Shown here piece by piece: positions 46,088 through 53,967 of a stretch of 64,000 bases of DNA (within the stretch, counting starts at the first letter, position 1; every line of letters begins with the position of its first letter). This DNA is from DASWZN01 sp036404435 (lineage in GTDB: Bacteria > Acidobacteriota > Terriglobia > Bryobacterales > Bryobacteraceae). Below the pieces are notes generated by a model. That model did no database searches. It was not told the DNA's origin and saw nothing but the letters and a program-made list of their open reading frames with translations. The stretch spans positions 25,823 to 89,822 of the forward strand of contig DASWZN010000035.1 in NCBI GenBank assembly GCA_036404435.1. Reading direction: 5' to 3'. A program made the translations under genes and the position numbers.

Positions 46088-46961
46088 CGATCTCCGCGCG
46101 GGTCAAGGTTCGAAAACGGTCCACGCCGAACTGTTCGCAGCAGAAGCTGCCCATCACCGACCCGTAGATGACGGCGCGGCGGATCTCCGGGAGAGCAGCC
46201 CCATCCTTCAGATCCAGGCCGCGACTGGCCGCGTAGCCGCAGAAGCCGCCGGCAAAGGAATCGCCCGCGCCGGTGGGATCGAAGACGTCGTCGAGCAGGT
46301 AGCCGGGCACGATGAAGTGGCCCTCGGGGCGGAACAGGACCGCTCCATACTCGCCGCGCTTGATGACGACGGTTTGCGGTCCCATCTCGAAAATGGCCCG
46401 CGCGGCGCGCCGCAGATTGTGCTGGCCCGAGAGCTGGCGGGCTTCGGCGTCGTTGACCAAGAGAAAATCCCAGCTCTTCAGGGCTTCGAGCAACTCGTCG
46501 CGGGTTTCGCGAATCCAGTAATTCATGGTGTCGCCGCCGACCAGGCGGGGAGCGGTCATCTGGGCGCGCACGCTGCGCTGGAGGCTGGGCTGGATGTTGC
46601 CGAGGAGGAGGTAGGGCTGGGCGCGATAGTGCTCGGGCAGCTTGGGATTGAAGCCGGCGAAGACGTTGAGGTCGGTGCGGAGCGTCGTGCGGTCGTTCAT
46701 ATCGGGCGAATAAACGCCCGACCAGAAGAATGTTTTGCCCGGCACGCGTTCGAGGCCCGCCAGATCGATGCCGCGGCTGGTCAGCAGGTCGGTATCCTTC
46801 TGGGCGAAATCGTCGCCGACCACGGCCACGACGGCGGCGTCGGTAAAGAAGCTGGCGGCCAGCGCGACGTAGGTGCAAGCGCCGCCGAGCATCCGCTCGA
46901 CCTTTCCATGCGGCGTCTCGACGCCATCGTAAGCAACGGAACCGACCACAACCAGCGACAT
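46047..46961 (-). CDS. PfkB-family sugar kinase
   Basis: 304 residues. The ribokinase fold has an N-terminal LGGACTYVALAASFF near 25 and the C-terminal signature DPTGAGDSFAGGFCGY near 237 with catalytic Asp. The substrate is unknown. The first gene of the operon, with TAGAAT 6 bases before the ATG. Confidence 0.9.
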   Translation of the reverse strand: MSLVVVGSVAYDGVETPHGKVERMLGGACTYVALAASFFTDAAVVAVVGDDFAQKDTDLLTSRGIDLAGLERVPGKTFFWSGVYSPDMNDRTTLRTDLNVFAGFNPKLPEHYRAQPYLLLGNIQPSLQRSVRAQMTAPRLVGGDTMNYWIRETRDELLEALKSWDFLLVNDAEARQLSGQHNLRRAARAIFEMGPQTVVIKRGEYGAVLFRPEGHFIVPGYLLDDVFDPTGAGDSFAGGFCGYAASRGLDLKDGAALPEIRRAVIYGSVMGSFCCEQFGVDRFRTLTRAEIDARFNEFKEFTCF

Positions 46962-46967
46962 CCTTCG

Positions 46968-46973
46968 ATTCTA
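46968..46973 (-). promoter_or_regulatory. -10 box TAGAAT for PfkB operon
   Basis: TAGAAT on the minus strand lies 6 bases before the ATG at 46961. Confidence 0.55.
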
Positions 46974-47007
46974 ATGCACCTGATAGGCCGGGGGCCTGTC
47001 CCACAGC

Positions 47008-47013
47008 TACAAT
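47008..47013 (+). promoter_or_regulatory. -10 box TACAAT
   Basis: TACAAT lies 10 bases before the ATG at 47024 and only 4 before the GTG at 47018. It favours 47024 as the start. Confidence 0.55.
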
Positions 47014-47023
47014 AGAAGTGAGC

Positions 47024-48187
47024 ATGCATCTCGTTGCCCGCCTGTGGCGGCACCTTCCGGCACTTCTGTTGGTGGGGGCTGTCATCTGGGTTCAATTCCG
47101 TCTTTGCCAGTTGGTGTGCAGGTACGGCGCGCTGCGCCGCTCGCGCGGCTGGCGCCTGGCGATCTGGGGTTTCGCGGCAATACTGGCCCTGTGGGTTGTG
47201 CTGGGCGTGGTGGGCTCGTACGCCGCGTACACGCTGGGACTGTGGTCGCGTTCGACGCTGGCCTGGGTCCGCGGGCTCGCCCTAGCGTGGTCGCTGGCCT
47301 CGGCCGGCGCTTTCGCGGCGCTGTCGCTGTGGCGGCGGATCCCGAAGTTCAACCAGGAGCGGCGAGACTTCGTGCGCGCGGCCGGCGCTGCTTTTGTGGG
47401 TGCGCCGCTGGCGGCGATGACTTTTGGGATCCTGGTTGAGCGGAGGGAAATTTGCCTGCGCGAAGTGGATGTCCCCATCCCGGACCTGCCGAACGATCTC
47501 CGCGGGCTCCGGATCGTACAGATCAGCGACATCCACCTGAGCCCCTTCCTGAGCGAGCGGGAGCTGGCGCGGGCAGTGGATATGGCGAATGGCGTGCGCG
47601 CGCACCTGGCGCTGGTAACGGGGGACCTGATCACGTCGCACGGCGATCCGCTCGATACGTGCCTCGGGCAGTTGGCCCGTCTGCGCGCGGACGCGGGAAC
47701 GCTGGGCTGCCTGGGCAACCACGAGATCTACGCCAGAGTGGAGGAGGAAGCGACGCGGAAGGCCGCCCGGCTCGGCATCCGGTTCCTGCGCCAGGAGTCG
47801 AGCCGGCTGCGATTCGGGAACGCCGCGCTGAACCTCACCGGCGTCGATTACCAGCCGATGGGCGCGAATTACTTGCGCGGTGCCGAGCGTTGGATCGTGC
47901 CGGGGGAGACCAACGTCCTGCTCTCGCACAACCCCGACGTGTTTGACGTGGCAGCCCGGCAAGGCTGGGACGTGACGATCGCGGGCCATACGCACGGCGG
48001 CCAGGTCACCGTCGAGATCCTGCATCAGCAGTTGAGCGCGTCGCGGTTCTACACGCCGTACGTGTACGGGCTGTACCGACAGGGCCGGTCCGCGATCTGG
48101 GTGACGCGAGGGATCGGGACGGTGGGCCTGCCCGCCCGGATCGGAGCGCCGCCGGAAGTGGCCCTTATACGCCTGTGCGCTACCTAA
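47024..48187 (+). CDS. Membrane-anchored metallophosphoesterase (YkuE-like)
   Basis: 387 residues. Three or four N-terminal helices (to about 105) are followed by a basic linker and a calcineurin-like domain. The metal motifs are QISDIHLSP, VTGDLI, GNHEIY, LSHNPD and AGHTHGGQV. It probably hydrolyses a phosphoester of a lipid intermediate at the membrane. It overlaps the next phosphoesterase by 13 bases. Confidence 0.88.
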   Translation: MHLVARLWRHLPALLLVGAVIWVQFRLCQLVCRYGALRRSRGWRLAIWGFAAILALWVVLGVVGSYAAYTLGLWSRSTLAWVRGLALAWSLASAGAFAALSLWRRIPKFNQERRDFVRAAGAAFVGAPLAAMTFGILVERREICLREVDVPIPDLPNDLRGLRIVQISDIHLSPFLSERELARAVDMANGVRAHLALVTGDLITSHGDPLDTCLGQLARLRADAGTLGCLGNHEIYARVEEEATRKAARLGIRFLRQESSRLRFGNAALNLTGVDYQPMGANYLRGAERWIVPGETNVLLSHNPDVFDVAARQGWDVTIAGHTHGGQVTVEILHQQLSASRFYTPYVYGLYRQGRSAIWVTRGIGTVGLPARIGAPPEVALIRLCAT

Positions 48188-48912
48188 TCATCAGCGACAT
48201 TCACGGAAATTGGGAGGCGCTCGAGGCCGTGGCCGCGCACGCGCGCGGCGCTTACGACACCGTGCTCTGTTGCGGCGACCTGGTGGGCTATTGCGCCGAT
48301 CCGAACGCGGTCATCGACTGGGTGCGCGCCAACGTGGCCGTGCAGGTGCGGGGCAACCACGACAAGGTTTGCGCCGGACTGGAAGCCCTGGAGTGGTTCA
48401 ACCCGGTGGCGCGCGCGGCCGTCGAGTGGACCGGGAGCGCGCTGACGCCCTCGAACCTGGAATACCTGCGCAACCTGCCCCAAGGGCCGGCGGTTGTCGA
48501 GTCGTTTCAGATCCTGCATGGCTCGCCGCTGGACGAAGACGACTACCTGATTTCGGCGTTCGAAGTTACGCAGGTGCGCGACTATCTCGAGAAGCAGGTT
48601 TCCTTCTTCGGGCACACGCATCTGCAAGGCGGTTTCCTGTGTGACTGGCATGGGGTGCGGCGCCTCGAAGGTCCGCGGCTGGACGAAGAGGCGGCGATCA
48701 AGCTGGATGCGGACACCTGGTACCTGCTCAATCCGGGTTCGGTCGGGCAGCCACGGGATGGCGATCCGCGCGCGGCGTACCTGCTCTACGATCCCGAGGC
48801 GCGCTTGGTGGAGTACCGCCGCGTGGCGTACGACGTCGCCGAAGCGCAAAGGAAGATTCGCGCCGCCGGTCTGCCGGAGATTCTGGCGCTGCGGCTGGAG
48901 ACGGGCGACTGA
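48175..48912 (+). CDS. YfcE-like metallophosphoesterase
   Basis: 245 residues from GTG 48175. The motifs are ISDIHGNWEAL, CGDLVGY, RGNHDKV, ILHGSP and FFGHTHLQG. A small cytoplasmic diesterase of the Metallophos_2 type. Coupled to the upstream membrane phosphoesterase. Confidence 0.9.
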   Translation: MRYLIISDIHGNWEALEAVAAHARGAYDTVLCCGDLVGYCADPNAVIDWVRANVAVQVRGNHDKVCAGLEALEWFNPVARAAVEWTGSALTPSNLEYLRNLPQGPAVVESFQILHGSPLDEDDYLISAFEVTQVRDYLEKQVSFFGHTHLQGGFLCDWHGVRRLEGPRLDEEAAIKLDADTWYLLNPGSVGQPRDGDPRAAYLLYDPEARLVEYRRVAYDVAEAQRKIRAAGLPEILALRLETGD

Positions 48913-48914
48913 GC

Positions 48915-48971
48915 TGGCGACGCAGGCGAAACCGCCTGCGCCACGCGTGGGGCGGGCAGTTTTGCCTGCCC
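48915..48971. terminator. Bidirectional hairpins between convergent genes
   Basis: GCAGGCG-AAAC-CGCCTGC (48922-48939) and GGGCGGGCA-GTTT-TGCCTGCCC (48950-48971). They fill the gap between convergent stops. They also resemble the dispersed hairpin family (GCGCCAC). Confidence 0.6.
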
Positions 48972-51052
48972 TAGTCGCCGAACGAGCCGACCTCTTCGCG
49001 CTCCTCGGCGGGCTTGGGCGGCTGAGCCGGCGCGGCCACCTGAATACGCACTAGCTCCGGAGCGTCCGGCTCCTTGAGAACGTGCTTGCGGTAGAGTTTG
49101 GCCATGCGGGCGTTCTCGTCGCGCTGGCGCTCTCTCTCCTCGCGCGCATTCTTGGCGATGCCCAGGGCGTCCAGATCGTGCTGCTCCTCGTTGGTCACCA
49201 GCTCATCCTTGAGCACCAGCGAATGCTCGACCGCGCCGAACTGCACGCTCTTGCCGCCGGCGAAGATTTCGTGCCGTCCGTGCTCTTCGTACCACTTGGT
49301 CAGCGTCGCGCTCATGTGGATCTTCTCGACGATCTGGCGCCAGCCGATGCCAGTGTTGTAGGCGCAGAACGAGATCTCGCCTTCCTGCGTGGCGTAGGGG
49401 ATGATGCACTGCTCGGTGCGCCGGAAGTCGTAGTTGTAGAGATCCTGGAACCACATGCCGGCGATGAAGAGCACGTTCCAGCGGTCGCGGCGGCGCCTCT
49501 CGATGTCCTCGGGAGTGCGGTCGCCGGAGACCTTGCCGTAGTCGCGGCCGCTGACGCCGAAGCTCTTGTCGAATTTCTTGTAAAGCGCCCACAGCGAGAA
49601 ATGTTTCGGCGCCAGGAACGGGTCGTAGTTGCGGGCCAGCGCCAGCGCCATGCCCAAAACCGAAAGGAACTTGCCGCGTGCCGCGTCGTTGACGCTGGCG
49701 ACGTCCTTGGACAGCTTGTCGGCATTGACGAAGGCGGTGAACGGCACGGCTTCCTTGGTCACCTTGTCGACCATGATGGCCATGCCGACGCCGCAATTCG
49801 GATGGCAGCCGCAGCTCAACTGTCCCCATTCGGCCTGCGGGCCGTGAACCAGGTCGGCCCAATCGGCGAAGGTGCTGACGAACGAGAGCGGGAACCAGTC
49901 CCGGGTGGGCTCGCCCAGGCCGGTCTGCGCCTTCACGTCGTGCGCCAGGTGCGAGAGCGTGTAGCGTTGCGCCTGGCGGCGGTCGTCCGTGATGGCCTCG
50001 TCACGGCCGGTGAAGGAGACGGGCTGGAAGGAGCAGAACGGAATCCGCTTGGGATTGTCGAGGGCGAACTTGATGATGCGCCCGACCTGCTCGTTATTGA
50101 TGCCGTTGATGATGGTGGTCACGGGCACGATCTCGACGCCCGCCTTGTGCAGGTTCTCCATGGCCTGCAACTTGACGTCGAACAGGTTGCCGACGCGGCG
50201 GTGTGAGTTGGCGGCGTTCCCGACGCCGTCGAACTGGAGATAGGCGTAGCGCAGCCCGGCCTCGGCGGCCTTCTGGCAGAACTCGAGGCTCTTGGCGAAC
50301 TCGATGCCGTTGGTCGCGGCCTGCACGCTGTTGTAGCCGACCTGACGGGCATAGCGCACGGCGTCGAGGAAGTAGGGGGATATCGTCGGCTCGCCGCCGG
50401 AGAACTGCACCGACATCTGACGCTTGGGCTTGATCGAGATGGCGTTATCGAGGAGGGTCTTGATCTCCTCCCAGGTCAGTTCGTGGACGAAGCCCACCTG
50501 GTTGGCGTCCATAAAACACGGGTCGCACATCATGTTGCAGCGGTTGGTGAGGTCGATGGTCAGCACCGCGCCGCGGCCGTGGGTGATGGTGCTGGTGCCG
50601 TGGTTGTGGAGCTTGGCGTCGTTGTGAGCGCGCATGTCGCGGCCTGGGAACATGGCCTCGATGTGCCGGTAGAAGGCGGAGTCGATCGACATCACGTCCT
50701 CGAAGTGGCCGTGAATGGGGCAGTCCTTGACCATCAGGATCTGGCCATCGCGCTCGACGATCTGAGCCTTGATCTCGCCGACCTTCTCGTGGAGAAGGTC
50801 GCGGTAATCCTTCTTGCCGTCGAGTATCTCCTTGCGGGTTGCCGGAACGCACTTAGGGCAGAGTGAGTCGGTCTCGCGCGGCCAACCTAGCGGCGGCTTG
50901 GCCTTTTCATGGGATTTCAGGAGCGGTTTATCCGCCCACTTAGGTTTGAATGACGGGTTCTGGTGAATCCTGTTGACACGCTCGAAGACCGCCCACGCGG
51001 CCCTGGCCACATAAGTAAGACCCTTCTCGAAGTATTTGATAGGCTTGTGCAT
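48971..51052 (-). CDS. Radical SAM protein of the Tes/MJ0619 type
   Basis: 693 residues. The N-terminal 60 residues include an amphipathic or membrane-associated helix (TYVARAAWAVF). A Cys-rich module follows (C65PKC68, C111PIHG), as in the archaeal tetraether synthase/MJ0619 group. The radical SAM motif is C172-NMM-C176-DP-C179, with SGGEP near 218 binding AdoMet. A later Cys cluster QLSCGCHPNC (414-420) fits an auxiliary Fe-S site. Archaeal Tes joins lipid tails, and bacterial relatives are linked to membrane-spanning lipids. That assignment here is inference. The start at 51052 follows a GGAGG SD. Confidence 0.8.
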   Translation of the reverse strand: MHKPIKYFEKGLTYVARAAWAVFERVNRIHQNPSFKPKWADKPLLKSHEKAKPPLGWPRETDSLCPKCVPATRKEILDGKKDYRDLLHEKVGEIKAQIVERDGQILMVKDCPIHGHFEDVMSIDSAFYRHIEAMFPGRDMRAHNDAKLHNHGTSTITHGRGAVLTIDLTNRCNMMCDPCFMDANQVGFVHELTWEEIKTLLDNAISIKPKRQMSVQFSGGEPTISPYFLDAVRYARQVGYNSVQAATNGIEFAKSLEFCQKAAEAGLRYAYLQFDGVGNAANSHRRVGNLFDVKLQAMENLHKAGVEIVPVTTIINGINNEQVGRIIKFALDNPKRIPFCSFQPVSFTGRDEAITDDRRQAQRYTLSHLAHDVKAQTGLGEPTRDWFPLSFVSTFADWADLVHGPQAEWGQLSCGCHPNCGVGMAIMVDKVTKEAVPFTAFVNADKLSKDVASVNDAARGKFLSVLGMALALARNYDPFLAPKHFSLWALYKKFDKSFGVSGRDYGKVSGDRTPEDIERRRRDRWNVLFIAGMWFQDLYNYDFRRTEQCIIPYATQEGEISFCAYNTGIGWRQIVEKIHMSATLTKWYEEHGRHEIFAGGKSVQFGAVEHSLVLKDELVTNEEQHDLDALGIAKNAREERERQRDENARMAKLYRKHVLKEPDAPELVRIQVAAPAQPPKPAEEREEVGSFGD

Positions 51053-51268
51053 CCGCTCCTCCAAGAGTGTGTCTCCAGCGTAACCGCCCCTTAGTGGCAG
51101 AGGGTAGCCAAAACCGCCGAAACGCGGGTTTTGTCTGCCCGATGGGGAAGATGCGAATGCAAACGGAAACCCATAAACCCTTGTTTTTCCCCACTTAGCC
51201 TCAAAAATGCTCACCACGGCGAGTGCCCCGTGAGGAAAAGGGGAAGATGTGGTGAAATCGAAGCAGGG

Positions 51269-52300
51269 ATGCGATCGAGGGGCACGGAGTTCCGTAGCAG
51301 AGCCAAAGCCGTCTGGCGACGGGCGCGCGAGCTGGCGATGATCGGACGAGGACTGGTCTCGACCGACCATCCGGTACTTGCGCACCTGGTGGTGACGCGG
51401 CGTTGCAACCTGGCGTGCGAATACTGTAGCGAGTACGATCACGTCTCGCCACCGGTGCCGCTGGAGTCGCTGATCGAGCGGGTGGATCGCCTGGCGGCGC
51501 TGGGCACGAGCATCGTCACGATCAGCGGCGGGGAGCCTCTGCTGCAGCCGCACCTGGACGAAGTCATCCACGGCATACGGCGCCGCGGTCTGCTCGCGGG
51601 ACTGATCACGAACGGGTACCTGCTGACGGCGGCGCGGATCGGCGCGCTCAACGGCGCAGGCCTTGATCACCTGCAGATCAGCATCGATAACGTTACTCCG
51701 GGGGCGGTTTCGAAAAAGAGCCTGAAGGTTTTGGACCACAAGCTTCGGCTGCTGGCGGAGCACGCCGAGTTCCACGTCAACATCAACACAGTTTTGGGCT
51801 CGTCGCTGGGCGAGCCATCGGACGCGCTGGTGGTAGCGCGGCGGGCCCACCAACTGGGGTTCACTTCGACGGTGGGGATCCTGCACGACCAGTGGGGCCA
51901 GATGAAGCCGCTCAACGCGGAGCAGCGCGAAGTGTTTCTTCAGATCAAGGCACTGGGATCGCGCAGTTACTCACGATTCAACCGGTTTCAGGACAACATG
52001 GTGGCGGGAGTCCAGCACGAATGGCGCTGCCGGGCCGGCGCGCGCTATCTCTATATCTGCGAGGATGGCCTGGTCCATTACTGCTCTCAGCAGCGGGGCT
52101 ACCCAGGCAAACCGCTCGCCCAGTACACAGTTGAGGACGTGCGCCGTGAATTCCTGACCGAAAAGCCCTGCGCGAGCTCATGCACAGTATCTTGCGTGCA
52201 CAAGGTCTCCTATCTTGACTCGTGGCGCGCGCCCCAGCGGCGGGCGGCTCCGTTGGTGACTGCGCCGTCGTTGGTGCAAATCGAATCGGCTCCGGAGTAA
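51269..52300 (+). CDS. Radical SAM/SPASM protein
   Basis: 343 residues. The radical SAM motif is C46-NLA-C50-EY-C53, with ISGGEPLLQPHLDE near 90. The C-terminal Cys set (WRCRAGARYLYICEDGLVHYC, then CASSCTVSC; each quoted in part) indicates a SPASM-like domain with auxiliary clusters, as in peptide- or carbohydrate-modifying enzymes. It is divergent from the Tes-like gene across 216 bases. Substrate unknown. The start is uncertain (the frame opens at 51131). Confidence 0.78.
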   Translation: MRSRGTEFRSRAKAVWRRARELAMIGRGLVSTDHPVLAHLVVTRRCNLACEYCSEYDHVSPPVPLESLIERVDRLAALGTSIVTISGGEPLLQPHLDEVIHGIRRRGLLAGLITNGYLLTAARIGALNGAGLDHLQISIDNVTPGAVSKKSLKVLDHKLRLLAEHAEFHVNINTVLGSSLGEPSDALVVARRAHQLGFTSTVGILHDQWGQMKPLNAEQREVFLQIKALGSRSYSRFNRFQDNMVAGVQHEWRCRAGARYLYICEDGLVHYCSQQRGYPGKPLAQYTVEDVRREFLTEKPCASSCTVSCVHKVSYLDSWRAPQRRAAPLVTAPSLVQIESAPE

Positions 52301-52349
52301 CCACCCGGCCGAAACGACTCCTGTGGAACTCGCATTGGGGTGGCGATGT

Positions 52350-52994
52350 GGGGCGCCCGTATCACAAGACCCGGGCATCAACCACGACATCCTCGAAGAG
52401 TTCCAGAAGATCGGCTACCCGGTCTTCACGCAGGACTCGCTGCCCATCGACGAGGACATGCTGGAGCGGCTGTTCGGCGAGGAGGTGCGCGCCGGCGACA
52501 TTCCGCACGCGATGGCCGTCACCGACGTTTGGAAGAATTCCTACAGCGAGAACACGTCGCGCAAGGTGTGGGCGGCCAAGTACGTGGCGCGGCATCCGAA
52601 CCTGGTGGCGCTCGAGCTCTCGAACTTCAAGTGAGGGCACGACGCGCCGATTTACACCGTGGTGGAAGAAATCGTCGAGCACTCCGGCACGCCCTACTTC
52701 TGCTTCAAGGACATCGACGAGAACAAGCCGTCGGGCTCGATCAAGATCCGCGTCGAGACCATCGCCTACTTTCTGAGCCGGCATCGCGAGGACCTGGCCG
52801 ATTCGCGGAAGAAGAAGATCGACATCGACCGCCAGCTCGCCGAGTTCGAGGCTTGCATCCGCCGCGAGGCCCTGCGCAAGCGGCTGGAGCAGATCGACAG
52901 CGACGAGCGGGTCGCGCGGGCCTTCGCCGGCGGCCACCTCCCGAAGATCGACGTGGACCTGGCCACGCTGGCGAACAGCCGGCCAGCGGCGTAA
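52350..52994 (+). pseudogene. C-terminal remnant of CoA-dehydratase activase family
   Basis: About 215 codons match, from family knowledge, the end of the very large acyl-CoA dehydratase activase proteins (BadF/HgdC plus DUF2229). The landmarks are GRPYHK, DPGINHDILEEFQKIGYPVF, VTDVWKNSYSENTSRKVWAA, GTPYFCFKDIDENKPSGSIK. A one-base deletion near 52368 separates GRPYHK from DPGINH. An in-frame TGA (52632-52634) replaces the Cys expected in SxFKCGHDAPIYT. The N-terminal thousand or so residues are absent, so this is most likely decayed. Confidence 0.75.
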
Positions 52995-53004
52995 GCCTGC
53001 AAGA

Positions 53005-53048
53005 GCGTCGCCACGAGTGGCGACGCGGCACGCTGAAGCGTGCGCCAC
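53005..53048. repeat. Dispersed hairpin repeat, intact short copy
   Basis: GCGTCGCCAC-GA-GTGGCGACGC followed by GCACGCT-GA-AGCGTGC and GCCAC. This copy shows the uninterrupted form of the site hit by the MITE at 22905. Confidence 0.85.
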
Positions 53049-53065
53049 GTGAGCGCACAGCACGC

Positions 53066-53071
53066 TAGGAT
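53066..53071 (+). promoter_or_regulatory. -10-like TAGGAT
   Basis: TAGGAT lies 6 bases before the ATG at 53078. Confidence 0.4.
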
Positions 53072-53077
53072 GGGGAC

Positions 53078-53962
53078 ATGCGTGCGCTGGCGGTGTTTCT
53101 ACTCGTGATAGCGGGCGTAGGTCTGGGCGCCGTCCATGGCGGATTCGAACCGCTCGAACGATGGAAGGCGGCGGTGCTGGCGGGCGACGAGGCCGGCCTG
53201 CGTGCCCTCTACATTTCGGGTTCCGGCGCGTTCGCGCAGACGCCAGCGGGCAGGAGCGACGATCCGGCGGCCGAGGAGTCAGCGTTCTGGTGCAAGCTGG
53301 CGGCGCAGGGCCTGGTCGGAATCAATCCCAAAATCCTGCAGCGGCAATCGACCGCCGAGGACACGGTGCGGCTGGTGCTCCGCATCGAGATCGCATTCCG
53401 TCCGGGCAGTCCGCTGGAGAAGGCGCTAGTTGTCGCGCGCCAGGTGTGGGTGCGGCGCGGAGGAGAGTGGCGCGTGCTGGTGACCGGACGCGGCGAACTG
53501 GAGCCGCTCCCCGTGATCCGCTTACCGCAGCCGGCGGTGCCCAATACGAGCCTGTATCCCGACCCGGGAGAGGCGCAAGCCGAGTTGAAAGCGGCGCTGG
53601 CGGCCGCAAGGGCGGATCACAAGCGCGTCCTGGTGATTTTCGGCGCGAACTGGTGCTACGACTGTCACGTACTGGACACGACGCTTCGCTCTCGTGAGGT
53701 TGCTCCGCTGGTGGCGGCGAATTACCACGTCCTGCACATCAATGTTGGCGACGAGGACCGCAACACCGATCTGGCGGAGCGATTCCAGGTGCCGCTCAAG
53801 AAGGGGATTCCCGGCCTGGCCGTGCTCGATGGCGACGGGCGCGTGGTCACCAGCCTGAAGGACGGAGAATTCGAGTCCGCCGCAAAGATCGGCATGAGTG
53901 ACGTGACGGGGTTCCTGGAGCGCTGGAAACCGGGCCCGTCGAAGGCGGCGGCTGCGAAGTAG
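53078..53962 (+). CDS. Exported NTF2-like plus thioredoxin-like protein
   Basis: 294 residues with a signal peptide (MRALAVFLLVIAGVGLGAV). Residues about 25-150 look like an NTF2/SnoaL-like fold (LERWKAAVLAGDEAGLRALY, RQVWVRRGGEWRVLVTGRGE). Residues about 165-285 are thioredoxin-like with C193-YD-C196 in GANWCYDCHVLD and the cis-Pro loop KGIPGLAVLDGDG. It is probably a periplasmic thiol-disulfide protein. Confidence 0.82.
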   Translation: MRALAVFLLVIAGVGLGAVHGGFEPLERWKAAVLAGDEAGLRALYISGSGAFAQTPAGRSDDPAAEESAFWCKLAAQGLVGINPKILQRQSTAEDTVRLVLRIEIAFRPGSPLEKALVVARQVWVRRGGEWRVLVTGRGELEPLPVIRLPQPAVPNTSLYPDPGEAQAELKAALAAARADHKRVLVIFGANWCYDCHVLDTTLRSREVAPLVAANYHVLHINVGDEDRNTDLAERFQVPLKKGIPGLAVLDGDGRVVTSLKDGEFESAAKIGMSDVTGFLERWKPGPSKAAAAK

Positions 53963-53967
53963 CACCG

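Noticed and set aside
48971..51886. 971-residue version of the Tes-like protein
   Set aside because: The upstream 278 residues are antisense to the second radical SAM gene. An SD-led ATG at 51052 fits.
52634..52680. Bacterial SECIS hairpin after the TGA
   Set aside because: Only weak pairings (cacg/cgtg) are visible. With truncation and a frameshift the gene is more likely dead.
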